Positions 36,934 to 45,378 of a stretch of 64,000 bases of DNA are shown here, piece by piece; the stretch's first letter is position 1, and the number at the start of each line of letters is the position of its first letter. The DNA comes from Nostoc sp. UHCC 0702. GTDB lineage: Bacteria; Cyanobacteriota; Cyanobacteriia; Cyanobacteriales; Nostocaceae. A program made the translations under genes and the position numbers. The notes under the pieces are model-generated. The model was not told the origin of the DNA. It searched no databases and saw only the letters and a program-made list of their open reading frames with translations. The stretch spans positions 6,400,091 to 6,464,090 of the forward strand of contig CP071065.1 in NCBI GenBank assembly GCA_017164015.1, read 5' to 3'.

Positions 36934-38337
36934 ATGATGAACAAAGGTTTGGGGAGTAAACTGCCACTGCTGTTGTTATTCTGCTTATCTACTAGCTTTT
37001 TGCCTGCCTCAGGCTCAGTTTTATGCCCAGCAGTAGCCTATGACAGATACGATAGAACAGGCACATATAGTCGCCAAGGTAATTATGGGCGGTCTGGTAG
37101 AAATGGCCGTGATGGTGAGAACCAAAATATTTTTGCCAATGGTTCACCGGTAAATCTTGACTTGTCTGGTGAAGATGGCGAGGATGGTGAAGATGGTGAA
37201 AATGGTTATCGATCAAGCTGCGATCGCGATCGTGAACATGGTAAGCCCAACCATGATATCAACTTACCAAGTGGCGGTAACGGCGGCAATGGTGGCAGAG
37301 GAGGAAATGGGGGAAATGGTGGTTCCCTCACCGTCTATTACACCAATTTGGCAGACTTACGCAACATTTTCGTCCGTGCTACCCCAGGAGAAGGTGGACG
37401 AGGTGGTCGGGGCGGCAGCGGTACAGCAGGTTGTAAGTGTCGCAGGCGCAGTTGGGAAGTGGAAAGCTGCAAAGGGACTCCTGGAAGTTCTGACTACAAA
37501 TGTACTAAGAAGCGTTATCAGTGTAATGACGGTAGCTATGGGCAAGCTGGTAGCTATGGTGGCGATGGTAAACAAGGGCGCTTAGGAGTTTTGAGTATTG
37601 TTAACAGCAAGGAACCCTTGGCAGATGATGCACCAACTCTCAAACTGGCAATTCCTGAACTGACAGGTAAACAGTTCAACCTCTCCAAAAACAAGTGGAA
37701 TCTTCGTCAGGGAGCAACTTCCCTACTTGCTTCTGGTTCTATTATTGCCGATGAATACCGAGAATTTGAACAGCGTTTTGAAGAGGGTTTTCAACTGATT
37801 TGGCAGGAGAGACAACCAGTTGCTAGCTTTGGCGGCCAAACTGTAACAGTGACTTTAAACGATAGCAAGCAGGTAGAAGTTTACTTTCTTGATGATTTGT
37901 GGATTGATGGTAGCAGCAAAAGTGAGGCTAACTTGACAACGTTTACCGTTAATCATGCGATTCCTAAGAAAGATGTCACACGGTTGGCAGTGGCAGAATT
38001 TGCTGATGCAGGGGAAAATCTCAACTTAAAAATAGTTGATTTGGCTGCCCATTCTGATGTAATTCAGACTCAGTTTCGGGTAAGATTTCGGGCGCGAGAT
38101 GATTCTAGTAGCTCTAATTACAAAACTGAATATGATGGAGATATTCCTACCGAACTTGTAACCCGCGACTATAACCGTTTTACCCTCGCTTTAGGTAAGC
38201 TGAAAATTCCTAAGGATGCCCTACGCCCTGGTGTCAATGTTGATATTGAAGTAGTAGTAAATCGCTCTTTGGGGGAACGTTCTGCAAAGCAAACTATTAC
38301 CTGGCAAAGTGCAATTCGTAAGGCTTCGAGACTTTAG
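36934..38337 (+). CDS. Exported collagen-like Gly-rich protein with C-terminal beta domains
   Basis: A signal peptide (LPLLLLFCLSTSFLPASG) leads a 467-residue protein. Residues ~45-130 carry Gly-X-Y-like runs (GRNGRDGENQ; GEDGEDGEDGENGY; GGNGGNGGRGGNGGNGG). More Gly-rich and Cys-rich segments follow to ~215 (six clustered cysteines around AGCKCRRRSWEVESCKG). The second half is ordinary beta-rich sequence (GGQTVTVTLNDSKQVEVYF) with no repeat. It is a typical secreted matrix or sheath-type architecture; the role is inferred. It stands alone on the plus strand. Confidence 0.75.
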   Translation: MMNKGLGSKLPLLLLFCLSTSFLPASGSVLCPAVAYDRYDRTGTYSRQGNYGRSGRNGRDGENQNIFANGSPVNLDLSGEDGEDGEDGENGYRSSCDRDREHGKPNHDINLPSGGNGGNGGRGGNGGNGGSLTVYYTNLADLRNIFVRATPGEGGRGGRGGSGTAGCKCRRRSWEVESCKGTPGSSDYKCTKKRYQCNDGSYGQAGSYGGDGKQGRLGVLSIVNSKEPLADDAPTLKLAIPELTGKQFNLSKNKWNLRQGATSLLASGSIIADEYREFEQRFEEGFQLIWQERQPVASFGGQTVTVTLNDSKQVEVYFLDDLWIDGSSKSEANLTTFTVNHAIPKKDVTRLAVAEFADAGENLNLKIVDLAAHSDVIQTQFRVRFRARDDSSSSNYKTEYDGDIPTELVTRDYNRFTLALGKLKIPKDALRPGVNVDIEVVVNRSLGERSAKQTITWQSAIRKASRL

Positions 38338-38567
38338 CGCTCTTTCATCACTCTTGCCATAAAAAATATATAATCCTTGCTCAGCAACACTTTTAGGCAA
38401 AATTCATGATTTTTTCCATAATATTAGAAAATAACGCTTAAACCCAATCGGTGTCTTATGTATATAAAGTTCAAGGGGTTTTGCTGAAGTAACTCGTATG
38501 GTAGTATTTCTGAATATACAGCACTTCCCGGCTCAAAGCTTAATAAAATTTCTGAGTTAAGGAACAT

Positions 38568-39212
38568 ATGAACTATTTTCAAAAATTAGTGAGCGTTACT
38601 TTTGGACTGGCAACAGTTCTCTTTATCCAGCCCTCTCAAGCGGCTGTATATTCGGAAGTAAGTGAAGCTGGCGATACATTTGGCACAGCGCAACTTGCCT
38701 TGGGTACTGCTGGAGAATCTTTAAATGCTATTGAGGGAAATCTATTTTCCTTGCAAGATAATGACTTTTTCCGCTTCTTTTACGGTGGCACAGGGAATTT
38801 AAACATTGAAACAGGGCCTTATACTAATACTCCCTTTCCTACTAACACCTTCCCTGGATTTGAACTATTTAGTGGTAATGGAGTTTCTTTAGGTGGGGCT
38901 GGAGAATCACTAAATCCAGCCCCATTCGGTAATCAAACCTTTATCTCTAATGGTGGAATTAGTTATGAGCCAGGAATTTCTGTCATCCGCTACCAAAACT
39001 TACTCATTGGTGAATATGTCCTGAGAGTTGATGGTACAGGACAAGTTAACTCTGGAGAACCCCGCTATGTAGGTAATTATTCAGTGAGCTTACAAGGTGG
39101 GGCGCAATTCATACAAGTACCAGAACCTACTTCTATTTTGTCTCTATTAGCTGTAAGTCTGATCGCCTCTATGATAGTTATCAAAAATAATCGCAAATAT
39201 TTCCTTAACTGA
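38568..39212 (+). CDS. PEP-CTERM sorting-signal protein
   Basis: The 214-residue protein has an N-terminal signal peptide (VSVTFGLATVLFIQPSQA) and a C-terminal sorting signal: VPEPTS, a hydrophobic helix (ILSLLAVSLIASMIVI) and a short basic end (KNNRKYF). The middle resembles pre-peptidase C-terminal-like beta domains (EGNLFSLQDNDFFRFFYGGTG; GEYVLRVDGTG). PEP-CTERM proteins are processed by exosortase and exported to the surface or extracellular polymer. No exosortase gene is in the window. Confidence 0.85.
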   Translation: MNYFQKLVSVTFGLATVLFIQPSQAAVYSEVSEAGDTFGTAQLALGTAGESLNAIEGNLFSLQDNDFFRFFYGGTGNLNIETGPYTNTPFPTNTFPGFELFSGNGVSLGGAGESLNPAPFGNQTFISNGGISYEPGISVIRYQNLLIGEYVLRVDGTGQVNSGEPRYVGNYSVSLQGGAQFIQVPEPTSILSLLAVSLIASMIVIKNNRKYFLN

Positions 39213-39248
39213 AATTTATTGGCGAGAGATTGGGCGAGTGCCAATAAA

Positions 39249-39821
39249 TTAAGAGGATTTTTTACTATCAGAGACAATCTGTGAGAGAAGATTTCCTGCA
39301 AAATCTAACAACTGCTCTAGTAAACTGCCAATGATCGCAATGTAGAGTATTACCTCAATGATGTAATTGATGTTGCCTACTTTATAAGCATCCCAGAGGA
39401 TAAATCCAAGTCCTCTTGGGCCAATCAACATTTCTGTGGCAATAACTGTAAACCAAGCTACCCAAATACCAACTTTCAAAGCATGAAATGTATGGAAAAT
39501 AGCGGCTCGAAAGTTATTGTTTTGTCTGCGAAAATGTTGCATACCTATTGCGGTATTAATAATTATTGACCAAAGAGCGCCAATAAAAATTATGACTATG
39601 GTTGCAGGTTCGCTCTCTCTAAACAGTATGAGTGTAACGGGTAGTAGGGCTATAGGTGGGATACTATGTGGTATCTCAAATAACCGTCTTAATACCTGAT
39701 AGATTGTACCATTTAAACCTATTAAATATCCGATGAAACTACCTAAAACAGCTGCTGGTATGTAAGCTACAAACAATTTTTGTAGGCTAGCTAAAACATC
39801 TAAAAATATACTGGGTTCCAT
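39249..39821 (-). CDS. Truncated NrtB/SsuC-type ABC permease, EAA loop missing
   Basis: The protein follows the nitrate/taurine-type permease: RLFEIPHSIPPIALLPVTLILF, IVIIFIGALWSIIINTAIGM and WVAWFTVIATEMLIGPRGLGFILWDAY. It is only 190 residues long against ~270. The first membrane helix is absent. The stretch that normally holds the EAA coupling loop is cut to about FRAAIFHTFHALKVG, so contact with an ATPase is probably lost. No ATPase or binding protein is next to it. I read it as a relic still open in frame; a specialised role is less likely. Confidence 0.65.
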   Translation of the reverse strand: MEPSIFLDVLASLQKLFVAYIPAAVLGSFIGYLIGLNGTIYQVLRRLFEIPHSIPPIALLPVTLILFRESEPATIVIIFIGALWSIIINTAIGMQHFRRQNNNFRAAIFHTFHALKVGIWVAWFTVIATEMLIGPRGLGFILWDAYKVGNINYIIEVILYIAIIGSLLEQLLDFAGNLLSQIVSDSKKSS

Positions 39822-39981
39822 GCCTCAGTTCTCATTTGGAACGTCTAGGGAATACTGCGGCAATAACAAAAAATACCGAATAGACAAACAACAAGAAAGC
39901 TATGAAAATCGGCTTAATTTAAATTTATCAGATAACTACAGTCCAATTAAAAAAATAAATAAATTTTCAATAATTCAATTT

Positions 39982-40132
39982 TTATATCAAGTTCGGTTAA
40001 TTAGCTATAATTCACACGATCATTGCACCCCACCCCCAACCCCTCCCCGCTTGCAGGGAGGGGAGCAAAAGCTTAGCTTTGGCGGGGTGGGGTTCTTCAG
40101 TATTAATAAGTAATCAAAAGAACGTGATATTA
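39982..40132. mobile_element. MITE-like element with hairpin core
   Basis: The element begins TTATATCAAGTTCGGTTAATTA and ends GAACGTGATATTA, imperfect inverted ends like those at 2521-2673, and is the same size (151 bases). Its core forms a strong nested hairpin (ACCCCACCCC...GGGGTGGGGT, with CCCTCCCC/GGGGAGGG inside). No coding content. Confidence 0.7.
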
Positions 40133-40332
40133 GATGTTCATAGCCTAAAAATTTAGAAAATACCATTAAAAATAATTGTTATATCTTTTAGATAAGCTGT
40201 TGCACAGCTTATTGTAATGACTGATAACTGTCATCTGTCATCGACGTTGACGAGTGGTTAAGAGGTGATTAGTAAACAATAATCAGTGAAGAATTTACAG
40301 GCGATCGCTGATTACTGTTTACTGAAAACAGA

Positions 40333-40908
40333 TTATTTACCCAAATTACGCTTCATTTTTTCTAACTCGTCTTCGGTTTCCCAGCGGCGAAACTTTTCTT
40401 CTAAGTCATCGAATCCACTAGAATAACTGTTGCTTGGATTCGACCAGCCATTCGTTTCTAAACGCTGCTGGCTTTGAGCTTTAGCGCGGGCTGTCTGGGC
40501 TTCAGCGGCTTTGGCTTGCACTTCTTGTCGCCGCACTTGAATTTTCCGCAATAGTTCTTTAGATTGGTCTATGCGTTCTTTCAACCCCTGCATGTGTCCC
40601 CAGCGCTGATTTCCTTCACGCAACAGGGCTGCTTCTCTCTGTTGGGCTGCTGCTGCTAAATCCTGTCTACCAGCATTTTGTGCCTTTTGCACGCGGATGT
40701 GCCAACGCTGAATTTCTTGCGCGGTGGACAAAATTTCCTCTTGCGATCGCTTTTCTTGTACTTGTAAATCTGCAATCAACTTTAATGTATCTTCCTCTTG
40801 CTGCCGCAGCTGTTCTAACAGCGCCTCTAACTCCAAATGTGGATTATTACGCAAGAATTCTTCTAAACGGTTTTCCAGAAACCGACTCAAATCATCAAAT
40901 AAGCCCAC
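40333..40908 (-). CDS. TIGR04376-type coiled-coil protein
   Basis: A 191-residue protein, mostly one long coiled coil (residues ~25-150: EALLEQLRQQEEDTLKLIADL; QRWHIRVQKAQNAGRQDLAAAA), preceded by GLFDDLSRFLENRLEEFLRNNPHLE. The cyanobacterial family starts with this MGLFDDLSR-like sequence, so I use the GTG at 40908, which has GGAG about ten bases upstream, not the ATG at 40983. It is related in style to PspA-type coiled coils, but no membrane-binding function is shown. Confidence 0.8.
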   Translation of the reverse strand: MGLFDDLSRFLENRLEEFLRNNPHLELEALLEQLRQQEEDTLKLIADLQVQEKRSQEEILSTAQEIQRWHIRVQKAQNAGRQDLAAAAQQREAALLREGNQRWGHMQGLKERIDQSKELLRKIQVRRQEVQAKAAEAQTARAKAQSQQRLETNGWSNPSNSYSSGFDDLEEKFRRWETEDELEKMKRNLGK

Positions 40909-41088
40909 TGCCAGAACTCCAGAGGACAGGTGTGTGACTATTTTATTGTAGTAAATTATGGCGAAGGTAAAGAAAATTATCACCGTATCCTGCTGTGGAT
41001 GGTGTAGATACTGCTGCGATCGCCTATTTTAATATACATATGTGGTTAATTCCCCCAGATTTCTCACAAATTAAGTGGCACTGCCATA

Positions 41089-42270
41089 TCATGTATTTTT
41101 ACTAATTCTTGGTCTAGGTAAATTGATATTCTCATTTACACTTTCTACTTCTGGTTCAGGTATTGAAATAAAATAATCACAAACAGCCTCAAGCACTCTG
41201 TTGGTTTGAGTTTTATAAGCACATCCAATTACTGTTTTGCCATACTCATGTAGCTTTTTCGCTAAAGAAGCGAAGGCTCCATCCCCTGATACAATAACAA
41301 AAACTTGCAACGAGGGTCTGCGGTGAATTAATTCAATAGCATCAATTGTCAATTGAATATCTGCCGCATTTCTTTGAAACGAAAAACCAAAAATCTGTAT
41401 CGGTTCAATACCAAGTATTTGAACCTCATTTTTTATAGTTCTTAGACTCCTACTGCTCCAATCAGCATAAGCACATTGCATAGCTATTTTATCAACTATA
41501 TCAATTTCCTTAATCTGTTGTGTAATTCTTCTTAAAGAAAAATTAAAAGTTGGTCTTCTATTACCTTTTGTGAGGTTTTCAATATCATATAAAATAGCTG
41601 TATTAAAGTTTTCACTAGCCCCTTTTATATTTTTAATTGCTGACGTTACAGGTTGTAAATTAATCTGTGATATGGCATGGTCTTCTACCTTACTTAATCT
41701 AGCTAAGCTAAATTTTAAATTATCAATTTCCTGCTTTGTTTGTTCTAATCCATGTAAAATTTCTGGCTGTTTGAAATCATTAATTTTCTGTTTGGCTTCT
41801 TGTAATTCCTGCTGTAACTGGTCGGTTAACACATGGATTTGAGTTTGGGCTTGGACAGTTGTGTTTTTAAAATCTTCAATAGTGTTAGTGAAAATTTGTT
41901 GGCGTTGCTGATATGCAGCTATTAAATATTGCTGCATAGTATCCCATTCTTGTGGAAAAGCTTCGCGGGTAAAAAACTGTATAACTGACTCATATCCAGC
42001 AATCGCTATTTCCAGATTAATGGCGAGATTTCCTTGTTCAAATGCTTGAATAATTTTACTAAATTTAACAATTATTTTGGCTAAATTAGCAGATGTCGCT
42101 GATTGATTGCTAAACTGGTCAACAGCCCATTGTCGGAATAGTAAAGCAAAATCATTATTGAGTCTGTCTAAGTTTTGCTCTAGAAGTGGACGTACTTCCT
42201 GATTTTGGTAAGTTGCTTTTAATAAATCAAGTAGAAAGTTTGGCGACTGATGGACAACTCCGATTGGCAT
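41089..42270 (-). CDS. NYN-domain (LabA/DUF88-like) protein with coiled-coil N terminus
   Basis: Residues ~100-215 are helical coiled coil (IHVLTDQLQQELQEAKQKINDF). The C-terminal ~150 residues form a NYN domain of the PIN-like nuclease fold, with acidic residues in ILYDIENLTKG, NAADIQLTIDAIEL and VIVSGDGAFASLAKKL. NYN proteins act on RNA, and the cyanobacterial LabA group includes circadian factors; this one is longer and its role unknown. It is the last in a run of minus-strand genes. Confidence 0.8.
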   Translation of the reverse strand: MPIGVVHQSPNFLLDLLKATYQNQEVRPLLEQNLDRLNNDFALLFRQWAVDQFSNQSATSANLAKIIVKFSKIIQAFEQGNLAINLEIAIAGYESVIQFFTREAFPQEWDTMQQYLIAAYQQRQQIFTNTIEDFKNTTVQAQTQIHVLTDQLQQELQEAKQKINDFKQPEILHGLEQTKQEIDNLKFSLARLSKVEDHAISQINLQPVTSAIKNIKGASENFNTAILYDIENLTKGNRRPTFNFSLRRITQQIKEIDIVDKIAMQCAYADWSSRSLRTIKNEVQILGIEPIQIFGFSFQRNAADIQLTIDAIELIHRRPSLQVFVIVSGDGAFASLAKKLHEYGKTVIGCAYKTQTNRVLEAVCDYFISIPEPEVESVNENINLPRPRISKNT

Positions 42271-42337
42271 AGCTATATCCCTGATGAACAGTGGAACTCT
42301 TAATTAAGTTTTCCCAACTAGAGATTGCATCTAACAT

Positions 42338-43174
42338 TTAAAGTGGTGTCAACCAATAGGTAATTCCCCTGTTTACTTTATTTTGAAAACCAAATAAAGG
42401 TAAATCTTCTTTAGCCAACCCCATATATGTCCAGTGTGGGACATCATTTTCTACAGTTTGAAACCAGCGATTTTGATTGAGGGCTTCTCTCTGTTTTTCA
42501 TTAGATATACGTAAATCAATTGCTAGTCCCCAAAGATGTTGCGATGCTCCAGGTGGTGCCACTACACTCAGAATAGCTGTTTCTTTACCCTGTCTGACTT
42601 TTTCTAAAGTTGTATTATTAGCATATTTTCGCCAAAATCTTAAATTGGTGGCAAAACTGCGAGTACAATCACCTTCACCATAACCCGATTTGAGAGGAAT
42701 ATTTTGCAGCGATCGCGCTTTATTTAAAGCTTCTGCTGCTGGTTTTTGTAAATAACAGTCGTTAGTACCATTAACTTTCGCCATAGTCAGAGTACTTTGA
42801 AAATCTTTAGTTTCTTGCTCGTTGGCAAAGATAACTTTTGACGGTAGTTTAATTGTTACTTCTTGATTGATAAATGCAGCACCATATGCATTAAGCAAAA
42901 TATATTCAAAAGTACCAGGCTGAGGAATTGTTGCTAATTTATTAGCGATCGCAGATAAAAAGCGCTCTTGGTTGCTCAATTTTACATTAGGAATTGGTGC
43001 AGGAAATATTGGATTTTTATTAGTACAAGGTAATGAACTATTAATTAAGCACCCATTTGCGGCTTGAGCCTTCGTAACTAGTTTGTGGGGATTTATCCCA
43101 TTACTAGCAACTACTGTAAAAATAATCAAGATCACAATAGTAATAAATTTTGTCTTTTGTATATGTTTTTTCAT
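42338..43174 (-). CDS. Exported M15-family D,D-carboxypeptidase-like protein
   Basis: After a signal/anchor segment (FITIVILIIFTVVASNGI) the 278-residue protein carries the M15 zinc site: APPGASQHLWGLAIDLR (SxHxxGxAxD, His and Asp ligands) and DVPHWTYMG (third His). The remainder gives the wall-binding scaffold. It should trim peptidoglycan peptides in the periplasm. It lies 7 bases from the TOPRIM gene on the same strand, so it may share a transcript with the ATPase/TOPRIM pair although the function differs. Confidence 0.8.
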   Translation of the reverse strand: MKKHIQKTKFITIVILIIFTVVASNGINPHKLVTKAQAANGCLINSSLPCTNKNPIFPAPIPNVKLSNQERFLSAIANKLATIPQPGTFEYILLNAYGAAFINQEVTIKLPSKVIFANEQETKDFQSTLTMAKVNGTNDCYLQKPAAEALNKARSLQNIPLKSGYGEGDCTRSFATNLRFWRKYANNTTLEKVRQGKETAILSVVAPPGASQHLWGLAIDLRISNEKQREALNQNRWFQTVENDVPHWTYMGLAKEDLPLFGFQNKVNRGITYWLTPL

Positions 43175-43181
43175 GCATAAC

Positions 43182-43871
43182 TTAAGTTGATAACTTATGT
43201 TTAATACTTTTGCAAAATTTTATGAATTCTTGAAAACTTAGTAAGTGTTGTTTTTGCTGTTCAATTCTTGTCTCTAATTCCTTTAAGTAATATGACTCCA
43301 ATACATCACCAGGATTTTTTTCAGAATACTTAATACCTTTTGCTTTAAAGATTTCTCTTAAGTAAGCTTTATGGAATTGAGCATGAGTATTAAATTTCTG
43401 ATACTTACCCATTAACTCTGGACAATTAACTGAAACATTATAGTAACGAGTGTAGTCTAGTAATGGGCTACTTTGTGGATTTTTTGAATAAATTTTTCTA
43501 TTTCCTAAACACCAAGATTCAAAACAGCGGTTTTGAACAACAATAACAAGCTCGGTATTACCTAAATTAATGGCATTATTATTCAAAAAATCACTTACTT
43601 CCTGTTTTCTCTCGTCAACTGTAACCTCATCTGCATCCAGACAGACTACTAAGTAGTCATAATTTCCATTTACCTGAATATCTGCAATAGCATTAGGAAG
43701 ATGGTCATAAATTATTGAAGGATAACCATATCCAGAAAACAGAACATAGTTATTTTTACTAACTTGATCATAATGTTCAACTTTTTGGATTTCTGGTAAC
43801 AGATAAGCAAGCCAAGCGGGATAAACCTTCGTTTCTGTGCTTTTTCCTTCTACAAGAAAGTAGAGATTCAT
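43182..43871 (-). CDS. TOPRIM-domain protein, partner of the AAA ATPase
   Basis: A 229-residue protein with the TOPRIM pattern: Glu8 in NLYFLVEGKSTE and the Asp pair in YLVVCLDADEVT (Asp79, Asp81). After that the family is not one I can name with certainty (DUF4276/RloB-like or DUF4435-like). TOPRIM proteins next to an AAA ATPase are nuclease effectors in OLD, Gabija and PARIS-type phage defence. Its ATG overlaps the ATPase stop (ATGA), so the two are translationally coupled. The gene is AT-rich compared with mnmG nearby, which suggests acquisition. Confidence 0.72.
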   Translation of the reverse strand: MNLYFLVEGKSTETKVYPAWLAYLLPEIQKVEHYDQVSKNNYVLFSGYGYPSIIYDHLPNAIADIQVNGNYDYLVVCLDADEVTVDERKQEVSDFLNNNAINLGNTELVIVVQNRCFESWCLGNRKIYSKNPQSSPLLDYTRYYNVSVNCPELMGKYQKFNTHAQFHKAYLREIFKAKGIKYSEKNPGDVLESYYLKELETRIEQQKQHLLSFQEFIKFCKSIKHKLST

Positions 43872-45028
43872 GAGACTGCAATCCCTTCCTTGTAAGCATC
43901 AAGATTAATCAGTTGCATAAACGCTTGATGCCTAGATTTACCAAGATTAAAATCTTTGGCATCTCTAGCTGTTACTACACCACCTCTCCTAGTTATAATT
44001 TTCCAATGTTCCATATCAATTTTATTGATAATATATGGATGATGGCTAGTAATTATAAATTGTAAATTTCTGTTGTCAAATAATAAATCACTTAAAACAT
44101 CAATACAATTAATTCCTAAACTATTTTCAAATTCATCAATCAAAATAACAGATCCTTCCGCAGATAAATAAAGTTCACTAATATGCATCAGTGTTCTAAG
44201 CATTCCTGAAGATATGCGTTTTTGAGTAATCCAATTATCTACGCTTTTTTCTTTGATTTGAATAAAAGGATATTCTGACAAAAATTCCGGCATATCATTA
44301 TCAGCATCTGGTTCTATTTTTATATCTTCTACTTGTTCAAATATATTTATAAAATGTTGTTTGATCTCTTCAAAGATTTCTTTATTATGAGTATAGACTA
44401 GCGCTAGCTTAGTTTGCACAGGTAAGTTACTTTCTTTGATTTTATCCAAAGAATAATATTCATTAACATTTTTTATGTTTCTAAATATAGAATAAGTAAC
44501 ATTATTAAATGAATAAATAGAAAATCCTTGGGATTTTTGATCACTATAAATAATTTTACTGAAACCATCTTTAACAGGAGCAATATCTTCTTCTGCACTC
44601 AAAATTTGAACGGCGCTTTGAAAAGGTGATAATTTTGGTAACTTTTTGCTTTTAAATTTTATTTCATTCTCACTTCTTTCTATGATTATTTCACCATCCA
44701 CATATAGATTTTCTCTATTAATTTCAAATTTATTATTTTCATTTGTCTCATCATTCTTATCTTCTAACAAGACAATTTTATTGATTTTTTTTGTTTCAAA
44801 TTTACCATTCCATTGATATTTTACATCATTTAATGTAAAATTAATATCCCATTCCACCCCATTCAAAGAACTACCCCTAGCTATTTTTCTTAAGTTAATA
44901 ATAGATTTAAGTATTTGGGTTTTACCAACACCAGAAACCCCGACTAAGAGGTTAAATTCCGAAAATTGGATTGGATCAAAGTGCCACTCTAGTTCATGGT
45001 CATAATAAGTGATCTGATTGATTCTCAT
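43868..45028 (-). CDS. AAA (ABC/OLD-like) ATPase of a putative defence pair
   Basis: The 386-residue ATPase has Walker A in GVSGVGKTQ (residues 30-38), an ABC-type signature in RISSGMLRTL, Walker B in SVILIDEFENSLG (about 293-305) and a switch histidine in IITSHHPYI. This is the AAA_15/21 class found in OLD, RloA and AriA proteins, where it senses infection and controls an attached nuclease. The middle region is lysine- and asparagine-rich. It is followed in the same operon by the TOPRIM protein. Defence is inferred from family and gene pairing. Confidence 0.75.
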   Translation of the reverse strand: MRINQITYYDHELEWHFDPIQFSEFNLLVGVSGVGKTQILKSIINLRKIARGSSLNGVEWDINFTLNDVKYQWNGKFETKKINKIVLLEDKNDETNENNKFEINRENLYVDGEIIIERSENEIKFKSKKLPKLSPFQSAVQILSAEEDIAPVKDGFSKIIYSDQKSQGFSIYSFNNVTYSIFRNIKNVNEYYSLDKIKESNLPVQTKLALVYTHNKEIFEEIKQHFINIFEQVEDIKIEPDADNDMPEFLSEYPFIQIKEKSVDNWITQKRISSGMLRTLMHISELYLSAEGSVILIDEFENSLGINCIDVLSDLLFDNRNLQFIITSHHPYIINKIDMEHWKIITRRGGVVTARDAKDFNLGKSRHQAFMQLINLDAYKEGIAVS

Positions 45029-45378
45029 ACTTACCTCTGATCAAATGAATTGAACCTAATATAACTTTGCTTTGATTGTGATTTATTTAATATTATTTAT
45101 AGGGAATTTACTAATAATTGAAATTGGGTAGATTTATGAAATTAATTAAACTTAAATTATAAAATCTTTAATTTAAATATAGATTAATCAGTTTATTATG
45201 CTATATAAAATTTTAGCAAAAAAATATCTTTAACATCAAAATTACTTAATAAAAGACAAACTCATTAGTTATTGATGGATAGTTATTTTGATAGCTTATT
45301 TATCAAAAATATACCTCCAGGAAAGCACTGGATAAGTTAAAATTATCAATAACTCTTAAGTTTGCTGAACCTGTAAAT
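45029..45378. other. Very AT-rich divergent spacer
   Basis: 350 bases with poly-A/T stretches and no STRR or recognisable gene. It holds the promoters of mnmG and of the ATPase/TOPRIM pair. Its low GC content marks the edge of the foreign-looking segment. Confidence 0.5.

Noticed and set aside
39820..40113. 97-codon frame over the MITE-like element
   Set aside because: Half of it is the repeat itself and the protein is low-complexity without a family.
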